Shown: in pieces, positions 1 through 7,323 of the stretch
Layout of the letters: the number at the start of each line of letters is the position of its first letter
Position numbering within the stretch: position 1 is the first letter of the stretch
Assembly: GCA_025054775.1 (NCBI GenBank)
Contig: JANWZA010000038.1
Span: forward strand, 1 to 44,998
Length of the DNA stretch: 44,998 nt
Direction of reading: 5' to 3'
DNA from: Microscillaceae bacterium
GTDB taxonomy: Bacteria; Bacteroidota; Bacteroidia; Cytophagales; Microscillaceae
Translations under genes and position numbers: made by a program
The notes under the pieces: generated by a model
What the model saw: the letters and a program-made list of their open reading frames with translations, nothing else
What the model was told of the DNA's origin: nothing
The model's database searches: none

Positions 1-59
1 GTTGGTGGAGCATCTTCCCCTTTATCTTTTATTCGTTCAGTCCAAATGGTAAAATGCAT
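1..59 (-). CDS. 5' end of an unidentified minus-strand gene (partial)
   Basis: An ATG read on the minus strand at 59 opens a frame that stays open to the window edge, giving about 19 codons beginning MHFTIWTERIKDKGED. It starts 12 bases after the stop codon of the next gene upstream (72-512), so the two are probably co-transcribed. The fragment is too short to assign a family, and chance cannot be excluded. Confidence 0.45.
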   Translation of the reverse strand, partial: MHFTIWTERIKDKGEDAPP

Positions 60-71
60 ATTTTTAACAAT

Positions 72-512
72 TTAAGGCAGAATTTCTATATCGAAAACAA
101 ATTCTTGCGCTGATTTTCCACTTTCATCTATTCGGCTACTATCATAAAGCCGTATGCGTGTTTTTCCTACTTTTTTAGCTTTGAAAGCATACAAAGTAAC
201 TGCCTCTCCCTGCCATACACCAGGTTGCAAACGAAAACTTCGTGTAAAGCCACGCTCTAACATATTTGTATCAAATTCGGCTTGAAATTGATTTTGAATA
301 CTGCTGTACGGATAGTTGATTTGAGCCACTAATTTCTCTCCTACCTTTACTTTGTTATCTTGAGTTAAGAAAACTTCCTTCAAACCACTTTTACTATAAT
401 TTAAGGACTGTTGAATAATCTTATGCTGAATTTCAGAACGGCACATTACTAAAAAGACAATAAGAATGATTACGATTAAGAAAAAGATCAAAATTCTTGG
501 GTGGGAACGCAT
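72..512 (-). CDS. membrane-anchored protein with a possible chagasin-like beta domain
   Basis: This gene encodes a 146-residue protein with one N-terminal membrane segment (MRSHPRILIFFLIVIILIVF, residues 1-20), followed by about 120 residues outside the cytoplasm. I chose the ATG at 512 because it places the hydrophobic segment at the N-terminus. The frame stays open to an ATG at 581, which would add a basic 23-residue tail. The C-terminal half reads KVGEKL, then GEAVTLYAFKAKKVGKTRIR and a LYDSSR-like end. That pattern resembles the I42 chagasin-type cysteine-protease inhibitors, but the NPTTG loop is not obvious, so the assignment is only a suggestion. An exact minus-strand -7 box lies at 595-602. 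Confidence 0.7.
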   Translation of the reverse strand: MRSHPRILIFFLIVIILIVFLVMCRSEIQHKIIQQSLNYSKSGLKEVFLTQDNKVKVGEKLVAQINYPYSSIQNQFQAEFDTNMLERGFTRSFRLQPGVWQGEAVTLYAFKAKKVGKTRIRLYDSSRIDESGKSAQEFVFDIEILP

Positions 513-594
513 GGTTAATTCAAAATAAAGTGGGTTTCGTAAAGTTTTTTTTAGAGTTCGTAAAGTTTTTAGGCTTCTCACTCAAAAAGCTACG

Positions 595-602
595 CAAAGA
601 TA
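595..602 (-). promoter_or_regulatory. Bacteroidota -7 box (TATCTTTG) for the 72-512 gene
   Basis: The minus strand reads TATCTTTG, an exact match to TAnnTTTG. I found no TTTG at the usual distance upstream. Transcription would begin near 588, leaving a leader of about 75 bases before the ATG at 512. That leader contains two copies of TTCGTAAAGTTTTT (plus-strand reading). Confidence 0.45.
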
Positions 603-695
603 TAAACTTTTGGCTAATATTGCACCACTAAATACAAAAGTGCTTATTTTTACAGCAATATAATTCATTAAAAAACTACATTTACACTTCTTGTT

Positions 696-1526
696 ATGAA
701 AAAAATACTATTCGGGCTATGGTTCTTTTTTTTATTAAGCGTTCACGGAGTACTTTTTGCCCAAGACGATAAATATGAAATTAGTACAGACCGCCCCAGT
801 ATTAGCTTTTCGGCATTTACCGTACCTAAGGGCATTTTTTTAGCAGAAACAGGCTACTATTGGCAAACAGATAAAACTGAACTCAGAGCAGATAGTACAT
901 TTCGCAACAATTTTAGCACTTTGCCTAATATCTCTCTGCGATATGGCTTGTTTGAAAATATAGAAATTCGCATAGGTTGGGATTACAGACGCTCAAACAA
1001 CATCACAGAGCAACGAATAGGCAACGTTACTCAACGCCTTGAAAGTGCAGTGCAAGGCGTCGGGGCTTTGACTTTGGGAACGAAAATTAAAATGTTAGAA
1101 AACAAAGGGGCTATCCCGCAAATGTCCTTCCTTGGGGCTATCCAACTACCTGCCATTGCCGATAAAAACTTCAAAACAGATTATATCGGACAATATTTTA
1201 GGTTCTTGTGCCAAAACCAACTCAACGACAAATTTTTCCTTTTTTACAACCTTGGGGCAGATTTTGGTGCCTCACCCAACGGCAAACCCCAAACTACAGG
1301 GGCTTACACTTTTGCCTTAGGCAGTTCTCTCGCTAGCGGATTAACAGGTTTTGTAGAATTGTTTGGCTTTTTGCCCGAACATAGTGCCGATTACCACAGC
1401 ATTGATGCAGGTTTGGTGTATATCATTAACAAACAATTTCAGTTTGATACTTCTTTTGGCTATGGGCTTACGCAATATGCCCCTGATTACTTTTTTAACG
1501 TAGGATTTTCGTTTTATGTAAAATAA
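696..1526 (+). CDS. outer-membrane beta-barrel protein, PF13557 (MetA-pathway / transporter) type
   Basis: The product is a 276-residue exported protein. A signal peptide of about 22 residues ends in VLFAQ. It is followed by the typical family opening EISTDRPSISFSAFTVPKG and then alternating aromatic and polar strands up to a C-terminal FSFYVK. The pattern (TDRP near the mature N-terminus, ETGYYW, NISLRYGLFENIEIR) is that of the Phenol_MetA_deg/transporter family of predicted outer-membrane barrels, whose substrates are mostly unknown. The length is normal for the family. The gene ends 22 bases before the ion-channel homologue at 1549, so the two probably form an operon closed by the hairpin at 2560-2603. 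Substrate and physiological role cannot be read from the sequence. Confidence 0.75.
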   Translation: MKKILFGLWFFFLLSVHGVLFAQDDKYEISTDRPSISFSAFTVPKGIFLAETGYYWQTDKTELRADSTFRNNFSTLPNISLRYGLFENIEIRIGWDYRRSNNITEQRIGNVTQRLESAVQGVGALTLGTKIKMLENKGAIPQMSFLGAIQLPAIADKNFKTDYIGQYFRFLCQNQLNDKFFLFYNLGADFGASPNGKPQTTGAYTFALGSSLASGLTGFVELFGFLPEHSADYHSIDAGLVYIINKQFQFDTSFGYGLTQYAPDYFFNVGFSFYVK

Positions 1527-1548
1527 TCAAACTTTACCAATTTTATTT

Positions 1549-2553
1549 ATGAAAAAATATCTACTCTTAATTTTGTTGTATGGTGCAGGCTTTTTTTGCC
1601 TAACAGCCCATGCACAAGACGAAAAGAAAACAGAAAAAACCGAAAAAGCAACGGTAGATTCGCCCAAACCCAACGTGCCTGACACCGTAAAAATTGGGGC
1701 TTTTGTGAACAATATTTACGATTTGAGCATGACCAACGGAGAATGCTCGGCTTCGGTATGGGTGTGGCTCGTTTACAAGAGCGATACACTTAAAATTTCA
1801 GAAAATTTTGAAGTAATCAATGCCAAAACTGCCCAAAGAGTAAGCACTACTACCGAAAGAGTAGATGGGCTAAACTGGATAACTACCAAAATCATGGGCA
1901 AGTTGCAACAAGATTGGTTTGTGCATAACTTCCCTTTTGATACCCAAAAAATTGTTATCAAATTAGAGTCATCTTTGTATGATATGCGAAGCATGGTCTT
2001 CAAAGCCGACGTAGAAGGCAGTAAAATAGATAAAAACTTCGCCTTGGCAGGCTGGGATATTAAAAAATTTGAAATCATAAACAATCCTTCGGAGTATGAC
2101 ACAAACTACGGAGACCCTTCTATCAAAGGCGAAAAATCCAGATATTCGGCAGTAGATATTGTAATTACGATTAAACGCCAAAGTTGGGGCTTGTTTTTCA
2201 AGGTGTTTTTGGGCTTGTATATTGCCCTCCTGATTTCCTCTTTGGTCTTTTTAGTGCCTTCTAACGATTTGAACTCCAAATTTGGATTAGCGATTGGGGG
2301 CTTATTTGCTGCCGTAGGTAATAAGTATATTGTAGACTCAGTACTGCCTGAAACCAATGTTTTCACACTTTGCGACCAAATACACGCCCTTACGTTTAGT
2401 TTTATTTTCTTTTATATCCTTATCTCAGCTATTTTTCACGAATTGGACAAGCGAGGCAAAACAGAATTAACTGTCAAATTAGAACGTATTTGTTTATTTG
2501 CAGGACCTCTTTTGTATGCTATTCTCAACTTTATTCTAATTACAAGAGCCTAA
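1549..2553 (+). CDS. pentameric ligand-gated ion channel homologue
   Basis: The 334-residue protein has a signal peptide ending near THAQ, a charged linker, an extracellular beta-sandwich domain (about residues 45-208) and four membrane segments (about 211-235, 243-262, 276-300 and 308-333). The extracellular domain contains NFPFDTQK (N127-K134), the FPFD turn typical of Cys-loop and prokaryotic pLGIC subunits. The second membrane segment and its exit read GLAIGGLFAAVGNKYIVDS, then a conserved LP and TLCDQIHAL at the start of segment three. The two cysteines of the eukaryotic Cys-loop are absent, as in bacterial members. Subunits of this family assemble as pentamers in the inner membrane, with the ligand domain in the periplasm. 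The ligand and ion selectivity are unknown. It lies directly behind a barrel-protein gene. Confidence 0.8.
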   Translation: MKKYLLLILLYGAGFFCLTAHAQDEKKTEKTEKATVDSPKPNVPDTVKIGAFVNNIYDLSMTNGECSASVWVWLVYKSDTLKISENFEVINAKTAQRVSTTTERVDGLNWITTKIMGKLQQDWFVHNFPFDTQKIVIKLESSLYDMRSMVFKADVEGSKIDKNFALAGWDIKKFEIINNPSEYDTNYGDPSIKGEKSRYSAVDIVITIKRQSWGLFFKVFLGLYIALLISSLVFLVPSNDLNSKFGLAIGGLFAAVGNKYIVDSVLPETNVFTLCDQIHALTFSFIFFYILISAIFHELDKRGKTELTVKLERICLFAGPLLYAILNFILITRA

Positions 2554-2559
2554 AAATTG

Positions 2560-2603
2560 AAAAGCCCTATAAAGTTTTGAAAATCAAAGTTTATAGGGCT
2601 TTT
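2560..2603. terminator. bidirectional terminator hairpin
   Basis: AAAAGCCCTATAAA at 2560-2573 pairs perfectly with TTTATAGGGCTTTT at 2590-2603. Part of the loop can pair further (TTTGA/TCAAA). A-runs and T-runs on the two sides make it a terminator in both directions. It sits between the converging channel gene and the secreted-protein gene ending at 2619. Confidence 0.85.
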
Positions 2604-2618
2604 AATAAGAAAGTAAAG

Positions 2619-3446
2619 CTAATTATTTTTTATGAAAATCCATCTCAAACTGGTGCGGTCAGAAGCCTCATAATCAAACCACGTAAGGTTGAAATTTCTT
2701 TGGGCATCTATTCGCCAAGACACATCAAATACCTTCCACTCTTCGTTCATTTGGCTTTTTATATGCAATTGGTTATAGCTCAATTGCCAAAAATATTTTC
2801 GCGTCCACTCTTTGGTTTCTACTATCATGTCGTTATTGTTGAAGGTTATTCGGTTTATTATACCTAAGAGTGGTTTTTGGGCTTGGGCTATGGGAATTAT
2901 CTTTTCAAGTTCCTCTTTTTCCTTCTCCACATCGTAGGTATTGCGAATATGATCAGGTTTACCTAACCAATCTACGTGTATCACTTGCCACGTACCTATG
3001 AGGTCTTGGCGAGTGTATAGGTTGGTATTATTTTCTGTACCCACAGGGCAGGTGATATTGCCTTTGGTAGTGTAGTTTGTAAAGCGTAAAAAGCCTTGCG
3101 AATTGTAGCCAAACTTAAAAATAGCTTCGCCTCCTTGGGGCGTAAGAATGGTAAAAGTATATTCTTGGGTGTCAGGATTGTATGTAAACTCATCGGCTTC
3201 TGAAACCATAACACCTCGCAAAATACAACGATTGGCTTGCCATTGGGCTACATAGTTGCTTATCATTACATTAGTGAGTTTGCTACTGCTCATTCGTAAA
3301 ATTTTTGTGCCATAGCCCCCTGTTACTCCATTTTTGAACTCTTGCCAAAATTGGTTCAAATCGGTATAGTTGAGGCTTTGAGCAACACTCACAAAATTGC
3401 TTAAAAACAAAAAAAACAAAGAAAATACAAAAACAGTTTTTTTCAT
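2619..3446 (-). CDS. secreted protein of unknown function, lipocalin-like C-terminal part
   Basis: This is a 275-residue exported protein. I chose the ATG at 3446 because it opens directly into a signal peptide (MKKTVFVFSLFFLFLSN, cleavage near SVAQ). The longer frame from 3500 would put 18 extra residues in front and overlap the upstream gene. After the signal come about 110 residues without a recognised motif. Then follows a segment starting DLIGTWQVIHVDW and running to the C-terminus with repeated aromatic beta strands. The GTW opening and strand pattern recall lipocalin-like domains, but this is a resemblance only. It starts 37 bases after the stop of the gene at 3484-4074 and is probably co-transcribed with it. 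Confidence 0.7.
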   Translation of the reverse strand: MKKTVFVFSLFFLFLSNFVSVAQSLNYTDLNQFWQEFKNGVTGGYGTKILRMSSSKLTNVMISNYVAQWQANRCILRGVMVSEADEFTYNPDTQEYTFTILTPQGGEAIFKFGYNSQGFLRFTNYTTKGNITCPVGTENNTNLYTRQDLIGTWQVIHVDWLGKPDHIRNTYDVEKEKEELEKIIPIAQAQKPLLGIINRITFNNNDMIVETKEWTRKYFWQLSYNQLHIKSQMNEEWKVFDVSWRIDAQRNFNLTWFDYEASDRTSLRWIFIKNN

Positions 3447-3483
3447 GAATTTGGAAAAATTGAAATAGAACATGAAATAAATA

Positions 3484-4074
3484 TTAGTTAATAGGTACAA
3501 TAGAAAATTTGCCTGTGCTAATATTGTAAACTAAATTAGCAAAATGTTTTTCACCGAGTAGAGGTACACCTTTTACCAACTTGATGGTCGTACCTATGCG
3601 TGGAATTTCTATGCGATAAACAGCCTCACTTCGCTCTAAATTGATTACTTTGCCCTGATAATCACGTACTTGGGTTCTTGAAGCTAACATTTCCAACTCA
3701 AACATATTTAGCACCTCATTAGTAACTTCATTCAGGTTGGCATCGTAGAAAATCAAATTTTCTAAACTAATGCACCAACAGCCACCAGCCCCACAGCCGT
3801 AACCACATACGCCAAAAATTTTTCTGCCCGTTTTAGATACCCACATCGCCATATCATACCTCTCAGAAGCACCAATACAATCTCCATCTTGCAGTACACA
3901 GCACGAGAGATAGCCGTTTTGCTTATCAAAAGTATTGAGTTTTATTTGCATACCCTTCAGAAAGAGCCGGCAGTATTTGTTGTAAAAATTCTCTAAATCA
4001 TTTTGAGCAGCTGACTGTGTAAAATTGAGCAAAATTGCTAAAAATGCAATAAAAGTAAGTATTATTTTTTTCAT
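3484..4074 (-). CDS. secreted cysteine-rich protein of unknown function
   Basis: The product has 196 residues. The signal peptide begins MKKIILTFIAFLAILLN and should be cut near SAAQ. The first 110 residues hold eight cysteines, including CC, GDC and the dense cluster CGYGCGAGGCWC. The second half has none and looks like an ordinary beta-rich domain. Such spacing suggests disulfide bonds or a metal site in the periplasm or on the surface, but I recognise no family. An exact minus-strand -7 box lies at 4139-4146, about 65 bases upstream. The gene at 2619-3446 follows closely, so the pair may act together. Confidence 0.7.
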   Translation of the reverse strand: MKKIILTFIAFLAILLNFTQSAAQNDLENFYNKYCRLFLKGMQIKLNTFDKQNGYLSCCVLQDGDCIGASERYDMAMWVSKTGRKIFGVCGYGCGAGGCWCISLENLIFYDANLNEVTNEVLNMFELEMLASRTQVRDYQGKVINLERSEAVYRIEIPRIGTTIKLVKGVPLLGEKHFANLVYNISTGKFSIVPIN

Positions 4075-4138
4075 AAAAATTGAATTAGAAATGGTAATTT
4101 TTGAAAAACGAATTCAACTTTTACTTTGTAAAACCATA

Positions 4139-4146
4139 CAAAAATA
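4139..4146 (-). promoter_or_regulatory. possible -7 box (TATTTTTG) for the secreted-protein pair
   Basis: The minus strand reads TATTTTTG, matching TAnnTTTG. No TTTG is visible about 19 bases upstream, and the region is AT-rich, so chance is a real possibility. The position, about 65 bases before the ATG at 4074, is suitable. Confidence 0.3.
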
Positions 4147-4273
4147 CGAAAAAAACTACTGTAAGTTACGTAAAACCACCCAACCTTTGACCAAACCAGC
4201 CCAAAAATTTACAAATATTCCCAAAAACTTTACGAAACTATGCTTTTCTCCTCCAAACTCAAAATGCTTTTGC

Positions 4274-4281
4274 TATCTTTG
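4274..4281 (+). promoter_or_regulatory. Bacteroidota -7 box (TATCTTTG) for gltX
   Basis: TATCTTTG exactly matches TAnnTTTG and lies 89 bases before the gltX ATG at 4370. A clear -33 TTTG is missing at the usual spacing. A second match, TAGATTTG, lies at 4343-4350 closer to the gene. Confidence 0.4.
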
Positions 4282-4369
4282 CAAAACATTTGATTTTAAT
4301 TTTTCATTATTCCTACAAACCTACATGTTTTTGCAACTTTTGTAGATTTGTCTTATTTTGATATTTTTT

Positions 4370-5911
4370 ATGAACCAACCCGAAATACGTGTGCGTTTTG
4401 CTCCCAGCCCCACAGGAGCCTTACATATTGGCGGTGTACGTACTGCTTTGTATAATTACTTGTTTGCTAAAAAACACAACGGCAAATTTTTACTTCGTAT
4501 AGAAGATACCGACCAAAACCGTTATGTAGATTTTGCTGAAAATTACATCAAAGAAAGTTTAGAATGGTTAGGCATCGTTCCTGACGAGTCGCCTTGGGCG
4601 GGTGGCTTATGTAGCCCTTACCGCCAATCAGAAAGGAAAGAAATTTACCAAGAATATGCCCACAAAATGGTTGCCGAAGGCAAAGCGTATTACGCCTTTG
4701 ATACTGCCGAAGAATTGGAGGCTATGCGGAAGCGGTTAGAAACCGAAGGTGTGTCTAACCCACAATACAATGCCCTTTCGCGTGAGCAAATGAAAAATTC
4801 ACTTACTTTGCCCAAAGAGGAAGTAGAGGCACGTTTGAAAGCAGGAGAGCCTTATACCATTCGTATCAAAGTACCACGCAAAGAGGAGATTCGGCTTAAT
4901 GATTTGGTACGTGGTTGGGTTGTGGTGCATAGTTCGCAAATTGATGATAAAGTGCTGCTCAAATCTGACGGAATGCCCACATACCATTTGGCAAATGTAG
5001 TAGATGATTATCTCATGGGCATCACCCACGTCATTAGAGGTGAGGAGTGGCTACCTTCTGCCCCGTTGCACGTACTTTTGTATCGGTTTTTAGGTTGGGA
5101 GGCTAAAATGCCACAATTTGCCCACTTGCCTCTTTTGCTCAAACCTGACGGCAACGGCAAATTAAGCAAACGCGACGGCGATATGCACGGTTTCCCTGTG
5201 TTTCCTTTGGCTTGGACAAACCCCGAAACCCAAGAAACAGTGCGCGGTTTTAGAGAAGAGGGCTACCTACCCGAGGCACTTATTAACTTTCTAGCGTTTT
5301 TAGGTTGGAATCCAGGCACTGAACAAGAAATTTTTAGTTTGGACGAATTAGTACAAGCCTTTTCTATTGAAAAAATTAGCAAAGCAGGGGCTAAATTTGA
5401 TATTAAAAAAGCTCAATGGTTTAATCAATACTATATTAAGCAAAAAGATAATGCTTTTTGGGTAAATTACCTGTTACAAAACTGTCCTTATCCCTTAGAA
5501 AAAATACAAGCTGAAGCCATAGTAGCTCTGCTTAAAGATCGTATTACTTTTCCAAAAGATTTTTGGGAGCAGGCTCCTTATTTATTTCAAACTCCCGAAA
5601 ATTACGATGAACAGACATTAGCCTCTAAATGGACAAATGAGGTGAGCCTCGTGCTAAAACAATGGAAAACCCTTATTCCAACAATAGATAACAAGGATTG
5701 GAATGCTGAAAATATAAAACACACTTTGCAACAAATTACTGAGAATCAAGGAATTAAATTAGGAAAGGTAATGCAACCCATTCGCATAGCCCTTACAGGT
5801 GTAGCCCAAGGAGCAGATTTAATGCTCATTGCCCAAATCATTGGAAAAGACGAAACCTTAAAACGTATTGAAAAAATATTAGCCAAAATGCTACAAAAAG
5901 AAAAAATATGA
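4370..5911 (+). CDS. gltX: glutamate--tRNA ligase
   Basis: This is the class I aminoacyl-tRNA synthetase that charges tRNA-Glu with glutamate in the cytoplasm. The 513-residue protein opens with the catalytic signature FAPSPTGALHIGG (the HIGH motif) and carries the second signature as KLSKRDG near residue 264. Between them are the family segments IRIEDTD-like LLRIEDTDQNR and RGEEWLPSAPLH. I chose the ATG at 4370 because MNQPEIRVRFAPSP is the normal start; an ATG four codons earlier is also in frame. Its length is normal. It lies alone, about 100 bases before the proline dehydrogenase gene. Whether it charges only tRNA-Glu or also tRNA-Gln cannot be decided from this window. Confidence 0.97.
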   Translation: MNQPEIRVRFAPSPTGALHIGGVRTALYNYLFAKKHNGKFLLRIEDTDQNRYVDFAENYIKESLEWLGIVPDESPWAGGLCSPYRQSERKEIYQEYAHKMVAEGKAYYAFDTAEELEAMRKRLETEGVSNPQYNALSREQMKNSLTLPKEEVEARLKAGEPYTIRIKVPRKEEIRLNDLVRGWVVVHSSQIDDKVLLKSDGMPTYHLANVVDDYLMGITHVIRGEEWLPSAPLHVLLYRFLGWEAKMPQFAHLPLLLKPDGNGKLSKRDGDMHGFPVFPLAWTNPETQETVRGFREEGYLPEALINFLAFLGWNPGTEQEIFSLDELVQAFSIEKISKAGAKFDIKKAQWFNQYYIKQKDNAFWVNYLLQNCPYPLEKIQAEAIVALLKDRITFPKDFWEQAPYLFQTPENYDEQTLASKWTNEVSLVLKQWKTLIPTIDNKDWNAENIKHTLQQITENQGIKLGKVMQPIRIALTGVAQGADLMLIAQIIGKDETLKRIEKILAKMLQKEKI

Positions 5912-6011
5912 ACTAACGAATTTCTTAACTTTCTCAACTATAAAAATTTTGATTTTTTTTGAGAATTTTGCTTGAAAATATAAGTCCACTTTTTAAGAAC
6001 ATAAAAACATT

Positions 6012-7223
6012 ATGCAAACTACCGAAACACTGCCTACTACCTCAACTTCACTTTCGTTTGAAGACACTTCTATTGCATTTAGTGCTAAATCAGATTGGGA
6101 ACTCAAAAAAACCTATTGGCTTTTTTCAATTATGAATCAAAATTGGCTTGTAAAAGTAGGTACAAGCCTTATTAAAACTGCTTTTAGTCTTCGCCTTCCT
6201 ATCACGTGGGTAGTAAAGCAAACCATTTTTGAACAGTTTTGCGGCGGTGAAAGCATTGAAGATTGCCAAAAAACCATAGATAAATTGCATCAGTATGGCA
6301 TAGGCACAATTTTAGACTATTCAGTAGAAGGGGAAAAAAATGAAGCAAGTTTTGAGGCTACTACCCAAGAAATCTTACGTACTATTGAAAAAGCCGCCCA
6401 ACAACCCAACTCTATTCCTTTTTGTGTATTCAAAGTTACAGGAATCGCCCCGTTCAATTTGTTAGAAAAAATACAAGCCCAACAACCGCTCAACCCAGAC
6501 GAGGAAACGGCATGGCAAAAAGTAAAACAACGCGTGAACACCCTCTGCCAAACAGCTTACCAAAAAAATGTCCGTATCTTTATGGATGCCGAAGAAAGTT
6601 GGATACAAAAAACCATTGATAGCCTCGCTTACGATATGATGCGATTATACAACAAAGAGAAAGCCATTGTCTATAACACCTACCAATTTTATTGCCATGC
6701 TACTCTACAAAATTACAAACAAGCTATAGAAATGGCTCAAAAAGAAGGATTCTGGCTCGGAGCCAAATTAGTACGCGGAGCTTACATGGAAAAAGAACGT
6801 AAACGCGCCAAAGAAAAAGGTTATTCAGATCCAATCCAACCTAATAAAATTTCTACCGATACCGATTTTGATGAAGCCTTGCACTGGAGCATAAGCCACC
6901 TTGACCACGTAGCTATTTGTGCAGGCACGCACAACGAGTACAGCTCTAAATTACTTACGCAACTTATGCAAAAAAAAGGTATTTCACCTAACGACAAGCG
7001 TGTATTTTTTGCCCAACTTTTAGGTATGAGCGACCATATTTCGTACAATTTAGCAAAAGCAGGCTATAACGTGGCCAAATATGTTCCTTATGGACCCGTG
7101 AAAGCCGTCATGCCATATCTATTCCGTAGAGCTGAGGAAAATACTTCGGTAGCAGGGCAAGCTAGCCGTGAGTATCTACTCGTAAAAGCCGAAGTGAAAC
7201 GGAGAAAAATGCAAGTAAAATGA
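6012..7223 (+). CDS. proline dehydrogenase (monofunctional)
   Basis: This FAD enzyme oxidises proline to pyrroline-5-carboxylate, the first step of proline breakdown to glutamate. The 403-residue protein has the PRODH barrel. The FAD and substrate motif GAKLVRGAYMEKERKRA sits near residue 250, a TDTDFDEAL segment follows, and the C-terminal signature YVPYGPVKAVMPYLFRRAEEN lies at about 357-377. The RRxxE arginines that bind the proline carboxylate are intact. There is no aldehyde dehydrogenase domain, so the second step must be encoded elsewhere, unlike bifunctional PutA. The start ATG at 6012 follows an AT-rich leader in which I see no convincing promoter. The protein should be cytoplasmic or peripheral to the membrane. 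Confidence 0.93.
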   Translation: MQTTETLPTTSTSLSFEDTSIAFSAKSDWELKKTYWLFSIMNQNWLVKVGTSLIKTAFSLRLPITWVVKQTIFEQFCGGESIEDCQKTIDKLHQYGIGTILDYSVEGEKNEASFEATTQEILRTIEKAAQQPNSIPFCVFKVTGIAPFNLLEKIQAQQPLNPDEETAWQKVKQRVNTLCQTAYQKNVRIFMDAEESWIQKTIDSLAYDMMRLYNKEKAIVYNTYQFYCHATLQNYKQAIEMAQKEGFWLGAKLVRGAYMEKERKRAKEKGYSDPIQPNKISTDTDFDEALHWSISHLDHVAICAGTHNEYSSKLLTQLMQKKGISPNDKRVFFAQLLGMSDHISYNLAKAGYNVAKYVPYGPVKAVMPYLFRRAEENTSVAGQASREYLLVKAEVKRRKMQVK

Positions 7224-7323
7224 AATCATTATGCTAAGTTTATGAATTTTATCAAATTTAAGACACGGATACTCGCAAAATTTATGAATGTAAAAACTCC
7301 TAATTTTAATTGCTAACTTGCTA

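Noticed and set aside
617-661. Inverted repeat ATATTGC/GCAATAT upstream of the barrel-protein gene.
   Set aside because: Only seven pairs across a 31-base loop in AT-rich DNA, with no terminator or promoter features, so it is not supportable.
4025-4345. Plus-strand open frame of 106 codons in front of gltX.
   Set aside because: It starts inside the secreted cysteine-rich gene on the other strand, is rich in Lys/Phe/Asn as expected from AT-rich DNA and spans the gltX promoter region.
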